Origin: an uncultured Bacilli bacterium
GTDB lineage: Bacteria; Bacillota_I; Bacilli_A; RF39; UBA660
Direction: 5' to 3'
NCBI GenBank assembly: GCA_944363695.1
Contig: CALVUW010000030.1
Span: 1 to 11,098, forward strand
DNA length: 11,098 nucleotides
Positions 1-6,248 of the stretch are shown here, in pieces (within the stretch, counting starts at the first letter, position 1; every line of letters begins with the position of its first letter). The position numbers were made by a program, and so were the translations under genes. Under the pieces are notes generated by a model. It worked only from the letters and a program-made list of their open reading frames with translations, did not search any database and was not told the origin of the DNA.

Positions 1-416
1 AGAAGGATAAATATCAAAAATCTAGTTATGCCATTATTTATTATATGCTAACGGATGAAAAAGTAATTGATATAGTAGAAAAAGAACACTTGGTATTTCC
101 TAGTGAAACACTACGAGCTTTAGAAAGCGAAATTGTCTATTTTTATCGGAAGCATGGCTTTATTAATGTCGCAGATTTTTATACTTATTTAGCACCAAAA
201 ACAGAATTATTAGCCGTTTTATCAGAAATTGAGCAATTGGACTTGAAACAGGATATTACGAAGAATGAACTATTTGATTATTTTAAAGTGATACGCGAAT
301 ATAGCCAGCAGCAAGAAATGAAGCGATTAGAAACGAAAATGAAAGCAATGGTAGATCCAATAGAACAAGCAAAAATTGCTGATGAGATAAGAAAGTTAAG
401 AATAGGGGAGAGTTAA
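1..416 (+). CDS. dnaG: DNA primase, C-terminal part (gene starts before the window)
   Basis: The frame is open from the left edge (first complete codon at 3) to TAA at 414-416, giving about 137 residues. They form a helical, charged segment without the zinc-binding or TOPRIM domains, which would lie upstream. The helical pattern, including SETLRALESEIVYFYRKHG and a C-terminal stretch rich in K, E and R, fits the C-terminal helicase-binding domain through which primase docks on the replicative helicase at the fork. The assignment rests mainly on context: the gene directly abuts the primary sigma factor gene, as dnaG does in the Bacillus macromolecular-synthesis operon. The ATG at 45 is an internal methionine, since the frame continues upstream in the same register (KDKYQKSSYAIIYY just before it). 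The rpoD ribosome binding site (aggggag, about 403-409) lies inside this 3' end. Confidence 0.85.
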   Translation, partial: KDKYQKSSYAIIYYMLTDEKVIDIVEKEHLVFPSETLRALESEIVYFYRKHGFINVADFYTYLAPKTELLAVLSEIEQLDLKQDITKNELFDYFKVIREYSQQQEMKRLETKMKAMVDPIEQAKIADEIRKLRIGES

Positions 417-1508
417 ATGGTAGAAGAAATAAAAACAATGGATGAGCGTAAGGAAAGATTGTTAAAATTAGGTAAAAAACAGGGATTTATTACCTATGAA
501 CAATTGGCAGATGAGTTAAAAGGGCTTGAAATTGACAGTGATAGTCTAGATGAGTTATACAATGCTTTTGTCGATGCTGGTATTGAAATTGTAAGTGATG
601 ATGGTAGTGATGATGCTACAGCTGAAGAGATTACAGAAGATACTAGAACTGAAGACTTAACTTTATCGAAAGATATTAAAATCAATGATCCGGTTAGAAT
701 GTACTTAAAAGAAATTGGTAGAATTCCACTATTAACCAGTGATGAAGAGTTTGAATATGCTCATCGAGCAGTAGATGGAGATGAGGAAGCTAAAAGAATT
801 TTAGCAGAATCTAATTTACGATTAGTTGTCTCTATTGCTAAACGTTATGTAGGTCGCGGTATGTTATTTTTGGACTTAATTCAAGAAGGAAATATTGGCC
901 TTATGAAAGCGGTAGAAAAGTTTGATCCAACCAAAGGATATAAATTTTCAACTTATGCGACTTGGTGGATACGGCAAGCGATAACGCGAGCTATTGCTGA
1001 TCAAGCTAGAACGATTCGTGTACCTGTTCATATGGTAGAAACCATTAACAAATTAGCTAGAGTACAACGTCAATTAACGCAAGAGTTGAATCGCGAGCCA
1101 ACCGATGAAGAAATTGCTAAGAAATTAAATATAACAATTGATAAAGTAAGAGAAGTATATAAAATTAGTCAAGATCCAGTGTCTTTAGAAACACCAATTG
1201 GTGAAGAGGATGATTCTCATTTAGGTGATTTTATTCGAGATGAACGGACGATTGGGCCAGAAGAATACACAACAGAAGAAATGTTAAAAGAAGAATTAGC
1301 AGGTGTATTATTAACATTAACGGATAGAGAAGAAAAAGTATTACGACTACGTTTTGGGTTAGATGATGGACAATGTCGTACCTTAGAAGAAGTCGGACAG
1401 ATCTTTGGTGTTACCAGAGAACGCATTCGTCAGATTGAAGCGAAAGCGCTACGTAAATTACGCCATCCATCTCGTTCTCGTAAATTAAAGGACTTTTTAA
1501 CTGACTAA
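417..1508 (+). CDS. rpoD: Primary RNA polymerase sigma factor (SigA/RpoD)
   Basis: Housekeeping sigma-70 factor that directs RNA polymerase to -35/-10 promoters. The 363 residues are close to the size of Bacillus SigA. Visible parts in order are: a short region 1.1-like N terminus (about 1-65), an acidic linker (61-82), region 1.2 starting at DPVRMYLKEIG (91-101), region 2 with NLRLVVSIAKRYVGRG (133-148) and the -10 recognition segment around KFSTYATWWIRQAI (176-189), region 3 (about 200-280), and region 4 with the -35 recognition helix-turn-helix GVTRERIRQIEAKALRKLR (331-349). All core motifs are intact. The ATG directly follows the dnaG stop with no spacer and has a good ribosome binding site (aggggag). 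The downstream trmK start overlaps its TAA, so the genes are almost surely co-transcribed and translationally coupled. Confidence 0.98.
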   Translation: MVEEIKTMDERKERLLKLGKKQGFITYEQLADELKGLEIDSDSLDELYNAFVDAGIEIVSDDGSDDATAEEITEDTRTEDLTLSKDIKINDPVRMYLKEIGRIPLLTSDEEFEYAHRAVDGDEEAKRILAESNLRLVVSIAKRYVGRGMLFLDLIQEGNIGLMKAVEKFDPTKGYKFSTYATWWIRQAITRAIADQARTIRVPVHMVETINKLARVQRQLTQELNREPTDEEIAKKLNITIDKVREVYKISQDPVSLETPIGEEDDSHLGDFIRDERTIGPEEYTTEEMLKEELAGVLLTLTDREEKVLRLRFGLDDGQCRTLEEVGQIFGVTRERIRQIEAKALRKLRHPSRSRKLKDFLTD

Positions 1509-2176
1509 TGAAAATTAATCAACGTTTACAATTAATAGGGGACTTAGTTCCCCTTTCTTCTTATCCGTTAGATATTGGTTGTGATCATGCCCTACTTTCC
1601 ATTTATCTAGTGAAAGAAAGAGGTTTCCAGCATGTGGCAGCTTCTGATAATAAAAAAGGGCCTCTAGATCAAGCTCGTAAAAATGCGCACATTTATCAAG
1701 TTGATACAGCGATTGATTTTATTTTAGCAGCAGGATTGGAGGCTTATCAACCAGGTATTGATGTAGTAACGATTTCTGGTATGGGTGGCTTAACTATCAA
1801 TCGTATCTTGTTAGACCATCCTGAAGTACTAAATTTTATTGATACGTTTATTTTATCTCCTAATAACTACAGTTTGGCTGTTAAGAGAAATTTAGTTAAA
1901 TTCGGTTATTTTATTCAAGATGAATATCTGGTGCAAGAAAAGAATATGACTTACCCAATTTATGTTTTTAAAAAAGGCAAGAAACACTATTCTAGCAAGA
2001 CACTTTTCCTCGGACCCGTTTTAGCGACCAAATTAAATGATCCGGTGGTTAGGACTTATTATCAAAAACAGTTACAAGAGACAAGACAAATTCTATCACA
2101 TATACCACGTTCTTATTACCAACGCCGTCATCAATTGAAAAAAGAAATAAAATGGTTGGAACAATTATTAGACTAG
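1508..2176 (+). CDS. trmK: tRNA (adenine(22)-N1)-methyltransferase TrmK
   Basis: SAM-dependent enzyme that methylates N1 of adenine 22 in the D-loop of certain tRNAs. The 222 residues match the usual TrmK length. The Rossmann-fold motif I is LDIGCDHALLSIYL (about 21-34), followed by the acidic SAM-ribose position in AASDNKKGPLDQA. SGMGG (about 89-93) and LSPNN (about 116-120) are the family's active-site motifs. The C terminus is a charged coiled coil (LQETRQ...KKEIKWLEQLL), typical of TrmK. In Bacillus subtilis the orthologue (yqfN) lies downstream of sigA, as here. The ATG shares one base with the rpoD TAA and no close Shine-Dalgarno sequence precedes it, so translation probably depends on re-initiation after rpoD. 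Confidence 0.93.
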   Translation: MKINQRLQLIGDLVPLSSYPLDIGCDHALLSIYLVKERGFQHVAASDNKKGPLDQARKNAHIYQVDTAIDFILAAGLEAYQPGIDVVTISGMGGLTINRILLDHPEVLNFIDTFILSPNNYSLAVKRNLVKFGYFIQDEYLVQEKNMTYPIYVFKKGKKHYSSKTLFLGPVLATKLNDPVVRTYYQKQLQETRQILSHIPRSYYQRRHQLKKEIKWLEQLLD

Positions 2177-2194
2177 TGGTGAAATAAAAGACAT

Positions 2195-2242
2195 ATAGTA
2201 ACATAGATAAAAATTGAAATAATTTATTTCCTATGTTACTAT
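2195..2242. repeat. 12-bp perfect inverted repeat around the proS promoter
   Basis: ATAGTAACATAG at 2195-2206 is the exact reverse complement of CTATGTTACTAT at 2231-2242, with a 24-nt AT-rich spacer. There is no T-run after the right arm, so it does not look like a standard intrinsic terminator for the dnaG-rpoD-trmK operon. The right arm contains the candidate -10 of the proS promoter and the left arm lies just upstream of its -35. This is consistent with an operator for a dimeric regulator or with an mRNA hairpin. The role is unknown. Confidence 0.75.
2214..2242 (+). promoter_or_regulatory. Candidate SigA promoter for proS-trpS-sigma operon
   Basis: TTGAAA (2214-2219), a 17-nt spacer, and TACTAT (2237-2242) form a reasonable vegetative promoter about 28 nt before the proS ATG. 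The -10 is part of the right arm of the 12-bp inverted repeat. This is the only intergenic gap before proS, trpS and the downstream sigma gene, so it probably drives all three. The call is by consensus matching only. Confidence 0.5.
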
Positions 2243-2269
2243 TATTATGAGAAATGGGAGGATACCAAC

Positions 2270-3691
2270 ATGAAAAATGAAAAAATAACCAGTCGTGATG
2301 TTGATTTTGGTAAATGGTATACAGATGTGGTGAAAGCAGCCCATCTAGCTGATTATTCTAGTGTAAAGGGATGTATTATCTTTGAGCCCAATGGTTATGC
2401 TTTGTGGGAAAAAATGCAACAGGTATTAGATAAAATGTTTAAAGAAACAGGTCATTGTAATGTTTATTTGCCTTTATTAATACCAGAGACATTATTAGCA
2501 AAAGAAAGTGAACTAGTAGCAGGTTTTGCTCCTGAAGTAGCTTGGGTAACCAAAGGAGGAGATAAAGAATTAGAGGAAAGATTGTGTATTCGTCCTACTT
2601 CTGAGACTTTATTTAGTGATTATTATCATACAGTTGTTAAATCCTATCGTGATTTACCTTTAAAATATAATCAATGGTGTAGTGTCTTACGCTGGGAAAA
2701 AGAAACAAGGCCCTTCTTAAGAAGTCGTGAGTTTTTGTGGCAAGAAGGTCATACCGTGCATGAAACGAGGGAAGAAGCTGAAGCTGAAACCAAGCAAATG
2801 TTAGCGATTTATGAGCGTTTCTTTAAAGAATATTTAGCGATACCGGCTATTACCGGACGTAAAACAGAAAAAGAAAAATTTGCTGGGGCAGAATATACCT
2901 TAACGGTAGAAGCTCTTATGTATAATGGGATTGCCTTACAATCTGCTACGAGTCATTATTTTGGCGATAAATTCGCTAGAGCTTATGATATTTCTTTCAA
3001 GGATCGAAATAATCAACAAGCCTATTGCTATCAAACTTCTTGGGGAAGTTCAACCAGAATGATTGGTGGTTTAATTATGGTTCATAGTGATGATAATGGT
3101 CTAGTATTACCACCTAAAATTGCTCCAACCCAAGTTGTTTTGATTCCAATTGGTGATAGTGAAGCTGTAATAGATGCTACGCATGAGATTGCTGACATGT
3201 TACAAAAGAATGATATTAGTATTAAAATTGATGATAGCAATAAGAGCCCGGGCTTTAAATTTGCGGAAGCAGAAGTAAATGGTATTCCATTACGTATTGA
3301 GATTGGGCCAAGGGATTTAGATAATCATAAAGTAACTGTTGTTCGTCGTGATACGCGTGAGAAAGCTAGTTATGATTATGATGAAAAATTAGTGACCGTG
3401 GTACGTGATTTGTTAGAAAAAATGCAGCAAGATATGTATGAGAAAGCTTTAGCTAGACGTAATAGTTTAACTTTTGAAGCACATACATTAGAAGAAGTAG
3501 AAACGATTATGAACAAACATCCAGGTTTCATTAAAGCGATGTGGTGTGGTGATCTTGCTTGTGAGATGAAAATGAAAGAAATTCGAGGAACAAAATCGCG
3601 CTGCATTCTAGAAGAAAAAGCGATTGATGATCATTGCGTTGTTTGTGGTAAAAAAGCTAAGCATTTAGTTATGTGGGGGATTCAATATTAG
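2270..3691 (+). CDS. proS: Prolyl-tRNA synthetase, archaeal/eukaryotic-type (ProS type 3)
   Basis: Class II synthetase that activates proline and charges tRNA-Pro in the cytoplasm. The 473 residues lack the large editing insertion of the bacterial ProS type. Catalytic-core landmarks are CIRPTSET (106-113), motif 2 as RWEKETRPFLRSREFLWQEG (141-160), the proline-site region around TSWGSSTR (256-263), and motif 3 region GGLIMVHSDDNGLVLPPKIAP (266-286). The anticodon-binding domain begins near 287, followed by a C-terminal domain with cysteines at 426, 431, 445, 456 and 459 that resembles the zinc-binding tail of the archaeal/eukaryotic type. The ORF ends in a tyrosine (GIQY), a conserved family feature. 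The ATG has a strong ribosome binding site (gggagg, about 2256-2261). trpS follows after 19 nt. Confidence 0.96.
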   Translation: MKNEKITSRDVDFGKWYTDVVKAAHLADYSSVKGCIIFEPNGYALWEKMQQVLDKMFKETGHCNVYLPLLIPETLLAKESELVAGFAPEVAWVTKGGDKELEERLCIRPTSETLFSDYYHTVVKSYRDLPLKYNQWCSVLRWEKETRPFLRSREFLWQEGHTVHETREEAEAETKQMLAIYERFFKEYLAIPAITGRKTEKEKFAGAEYTLTVEALMYNGIALQSATSHYFGDKFARAYDISFKDRNNQQAYCYQTSWGSSTRMIGGLIMVHSDDNGLVLPPKIAPTQVVLIPIGDSEAVIDATHEIADMLQKNDISIKIDDSNKSPGFKFAEAEVNGIPLRIEIGPRDLDNHKVTVVRRDTREKASYDYDEKLVTVVRDLLEKMQQDMYEKALARRNSLTFEAHTLEEVETIMNKHPGFIKAMWCGDLACEMKMKEIRGTKSRCILEEKAIDDHCVVCGKKAKHLVMWGIQY

Positions 3692-3710
3692 TGATAATGG
3701 TGGTGATAAA

Positions 3711-4721
3711 ATGAGTAAAAAAACGATATTAACAGGTATCCGTCCAACAGGGAATCTTCATGTAGGACATTTATTTGGAGCGGTTGGTAATTGGGTAAAA
3801 TTACAAGATGAATATGAAACATTTATCGAGATTGCCGATGTGCAAGCATTAACTGATAATTTTCAAGATCCTGACAAAGTAAGACGTAACGTTAAAGAAA
3901 TGACATTAGATTTACTAGCAGCAGGGATTGATCCCGCCAAAGCGCATATTTTTATTCAATCAGCAGTACCAGAGATTGCGGAACTAACAGTTTTTTATTC
4001 TAATTTAGTAACCATGGCTCGGCTTTATCGAAATCCTACCGTGAAAACGGAAATTGCGCAGAAAAAATCTGTTTTTGGTAATCAAGGTGAAAGTGTAACC
4101 TATGGTTTTGTAGGCTATCCTATTAGTCAGGCTGCTGATATTACGGCTTTAGAAGGAGAATTAGTGCCAGTAGGAGAAGATCAGCTGCCTTTAATTGAAC
4201 AATGTCGTGAAATTGTTAGAAAGTTTAATCATATTTATGGCCCTACTTTAAAGGAACCAGAACCATTATTATCAGAGACACCTCGCATTAAGGGGTTAGA
4301 CGGTCAAGAAAAAATGGGAAAAAGTTTAGGGAATGCGCTTTATCTAAATGATACTCCAGAAGTGGTTGCTGAAAAGATTAAAAAAGTCATTACTGATCCT
4401 AGTAAAATAAAAAAAGATGATCCTGCTAATCCGGATATTTGTATGGTGTATTACTATCATAAGTTAATGCAAACTGATCACTTAGCTACGGTTCGTGAAG
4501 AATGTGAGCAAGGAAAACGCGGTTGTGTCGCTTGCAAAAAAGAATTAATTGAGACCATTAATCAGTATTTAGAACCTTTTAGAAAACGTCGCGCTTATTA
4601 TGAGCAACATGAAGAAGAAGTTGAAAAAATCTTAATAGAAGGTACAAAAGCTGCTAGAAAACGGGCTCAAGAAGTGTTAAAACAAGTGAAAAAAAGTATG
4701 AAAATTGATTATTTTGACTAG
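3711..4721 (+). CDS. trpS: Tryptophanyl-tRNA synthetase, with possible Fe-S cysteine motif
   Basis: Class I synthetase that charges tRNA-Trp. The 336 residues are of normal length. The HIGH signature is HVGH (17-20) within GIRPTGNLHVGH, the ATP/Trp pocket region is VPVGEDQLP (152-160), and the KMSKS loop is KMGKS (201-205). The C-terminal anticodon-binding region carries cysteines at 244, 265, 272 and 275, spaced C-x20-C-x6-C-x2-C. This closely resembles the C-x22-C-x6-C-x2-C motif that holds a 4Fe-4S cluster in Thermotoga maritima TrpRS, with the first spacer two residues shorter; cluster binding here is inferred. The ribosome binding site is ggtggtgat (3699-3707), matching the GGTGAT end of the Shine-Dalgarno consensus. 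It is 19 nt after proS and 41 nt before the sigma gene. Confidence 0.97.
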   Translation: MSKKTILTGIRPTGNLHVGHLFGAVGNWVKLQDEYETFIEIADVQALTDNFQDPDKVRRNVKEMTLDLLAAGIDPAKAHIFIQSAVPEIAELTVFYSNLVTMARLYRNPTVKTEIAQKKSVFGNQGESVTYGFVGYPISQAADITALEGELVPVGEDQLPLIEQCREIVRKFNHIYGPTLKEPEPLLSETPRIKGLDGQEKMGKSLGNALYLNDTPEVVAEKIKKVITDPSKIKKDDPANPDICMVYYYHKLMQTDHLATVREECEQGKRGCVACKKELIETINQYLEPFRKRRAYYEQHEEEVEKILIEGTKAARKRAQEVLKQVKKSMKIDYFD

Positions 4722-4762
4722 TTAAAAAAGTACGTTTTGAAATTGAGAGGACAGGGGGGAAT

Positions 4763-6097
4763 ATGAATATTGATGAGTTTTTTAGGGATGGCCATAGGTT
4801 ACCACGTCCCTTAACCAAAGATGAATTACATCAATTATTTAAAGAACTAAATGAGGGGTCTCAAGAAGCTAGAAATAAATTGATCATACATAATATCCGG
4901 TTAGTTTTATATGAAGTAACCCATAAGTTTAAAAATGTTGATTATGATAAAAAAGATTTGGTATCGATGGGAAATCTAGGCTTAATCAAGGCAATACATA
5001 CCTATGATATATCAAAAGGATTTTCCTTTTCTGCTTATGCCACGCGATGTATTGACAATGAAATTTTAATATTTTTAAAAAAATTGAAAAAAGATCAAAA
5101 TGTTGATAGCCTAAATAAAACTGTTTTTCTGGATAAAGATGGTCGTGAATTGGAATTGGAAGATCAATTGAGTGATAATAGTGATTTTGTTGAGGATTAT
5201 ATCGTTTCTGAAACGCATGAAATTATTAGAGAATTAGTAGCACAACTTCCAGATAGAGATAAAGAAATTGTTATGCTATATTACGGCTTTTATGATGATA
5301 GAGTTTATACGCAGCAACAAATAGCTGATAAATTTCACATTTCAAAATCTTTTGTTTCTAGATTAATAACTAAAAATACAGAAAAACTAAGCAAACAATT
5401 AGAAGCTATTGGTGTAATAGAATTACATGGAAAACAAAAAGAAAAAGTAACAGAGGAAGCAAAAATGAGAAGGTTACAATCGATTTATGAATATTTTAAC
5501 AATTATACTAGAGAGCAAGTGGATGAAATGCTATCAAAATTAACAGAAGAGGAAAAAGCGTTAATAACATTACGCTATGGAGAAGATTTAGATCATCCGG
5601 TTCAATCAAGGTTAACGCAAATAGATACTGGTAAATTCTATGGCGTATTAATACCAAGAATGAAACGGCTATTAGTTAAGCTTTATGATAAACCCAAACA
5701 AGAAGTGGAAAATGAATTGTGTTCAAAAATGAAGTCCAAAGAAGAAATAGATGAAATAACTCATAATATGACGAGGGATGATTGTACAAAAATGCTAGAA
5801 TGGTTGAGGGCTCCTACGTTTACTCAAATGACGAGCTTGTTAACTGTAAAAGAATCAGTCATTATTGCCTTAAAATTAGGTTATGTGGATGGAAAGTATT
5901 TTTCAACCGAATCAATTTCTCAATTTTTAGGAATAGAAGAAACTGAAGTGACAGAAACCACTAAGAAAGTATTGTTATTATATAAAGAAAATATAAATAG
6001 TTTCCTAGATAGAGCTATCGAAGTGGCAACTGATCAACATCATAAGGACAACGTTTTATCTAAGAAAACGATAAATCCTAAACAGCGCAAAGTTTAA
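4763..6097 (+). CDS. SigE/SigK-like sigma factor with two extra C-terminal region-4-like modules
   Basis: The first ~215 residues are a sigma-70-family factor closest in pattern to the mother-cell sporulation sigmas SigE/SigK. It has PLTKDE (16-21), region 2 NKLIIHNIRLVLYEVTHKF (38-56), DLVSMGNLGLIKAIHTYD (65-82) and FSAYATRCIDNEILIFLKKLKK (89-110), and region 4 LPDRDKEIVMLYYG (162-175) with a helix-turn-helix QQQIADKFHISKSFVSRL (184-201). SigE and SigK end soon after this point, but here about 230 residues follow. Two further segments start with the same type of helix: LTEEEKALITLRYG (260-273), whose recognition part is shortened or degenerate, and LTVKESVIIALKLGY (360-374) with a full helix-turn-helix-like STESISQFLGIEETEVTETT (381-400). 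The protein thus has one region 2 and three region-4-like units. It is last in the proS-trpS operon and ends at a terminator. The ribosome binding site is agggggga. It may be a sigma factor or a derived DNA-binding regulator. Confidence 0.85.
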   Translation: MNIDEFFRDGHRLPRPLTKDELHQLFKELNEGSQEARNKLIIHNIRLVLYEVTHKFKNVDYDKKDLVSMGNLGLIKAIHTYDISKGFSFSAYATRCIDNEILIFLKKLKKDQNVDSLNKTVFLDKDGRELELEDQLSDNSDFVEDYIVSETHEIIRELVAQLPDRDKEIVMLYYGFYDDRVYTQQQIADKFHISKSFVSRLITKNTEKLSKQLEAIGVIELHGKQKEKVTEEAKMRRLQSIYEYFNNYTREQVDEMLSKLTEEEKALITLRYGEDLDHPVQSRLTQIDTGKFYGVLIPRMKRLLVKLYDKPKQEVENELCSKMKSKEEIDEITHNMTRDDCTKMLEWLRAPTFTQMTSLLTVKESVIIALKLGYVDGKYFSTESISQFLGIEETEVTETTKKVLLLYKENINSFLDRAIEVATDQHHKDNVLSKKTINPKQRKV

Positions 6098-6115
6098 CAC
6101 TTTGTCAAGAATCTG

Positions 6116-6148
6116 AAGTGTACTGAAAATAGTACACTTATTTGTTTT
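6116..6148 (+). terminator. Intrinsic terminator after the sigma gene
   Basis: AAGTGTACT (6116-6124) pairs perfectly with AGTACACTT (6131-6139) over a 6-nt loop (gaaaat), followed by the T-rich atttgtttt. It lies 18 nt after the stop codon and should end the proS-trpS-sigma transcript. Confidence 0.85.
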
Positions 6149-6170
6149 GGAAAAACACCTATGGTAAATT

Positions 6171-6213
6171 ATGAAATTTCCTTACTAATGCTTGTAAAAA
6201 AATTAAATTTCAT
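6171..6213. repeat. 9-bp perfect inverted repeat flanking the lon -35
   Basis: ATGAAATTT (6171-6179) and AAATTTCAT (6205-6213) are exact reverse complements separated by 25 nt. The candidate lon -35 lies between them, and the right arm abuts the -10. This could be an operator. It does not match the CIRCE element bound by HrcA or the CtsR heptad repeat that control heat-shock proteases in Bacilli. The high AT content makes chance occurrence a real possibility. Confidence 0.5.
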
Positions 6214-6219
6214 TATAAT
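6192..6219 (+). promoter_or_regulatory. Candidate SigA promoter for lon
   Basis: TTGTAA (6192-6197), a 16-nt spacer, and a perfect TATAAT (6214-6219) lie 29 nt before the lon ATG. Because a strong terminator sits upstream at 6116-6148, lon needs its own promoter, and this is the best match in the gap. Confidence 0.65.
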
Positions 6220-6248
6220 AAATAATTGTAGTATGAAGGGGGAAGTAT

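Noticed and set aside
494..685. Open frame on the - strand within rpoD; similar ones at 1217-1426, 3376-3606, 8222-8425 and 8513-8704.
   Set aside because: Low-complexity Ser-rich or otherwise unstructured antisense shadows of clear genes, without ribosome binding sites or recognisable domains.
2177..2269. T-box riboswitch upstream of proS.
   Set aside because: The gap is only 93 nt and shows no T-box sequence or terminator/antiterminator pair.
4722..4762. Separate promoter for the sigma gene (TTGACT at 4714-4719).
   Set aside because: No acceptable -10 at 15-19 nt; the short gap suggests read-through from proS-trpS.
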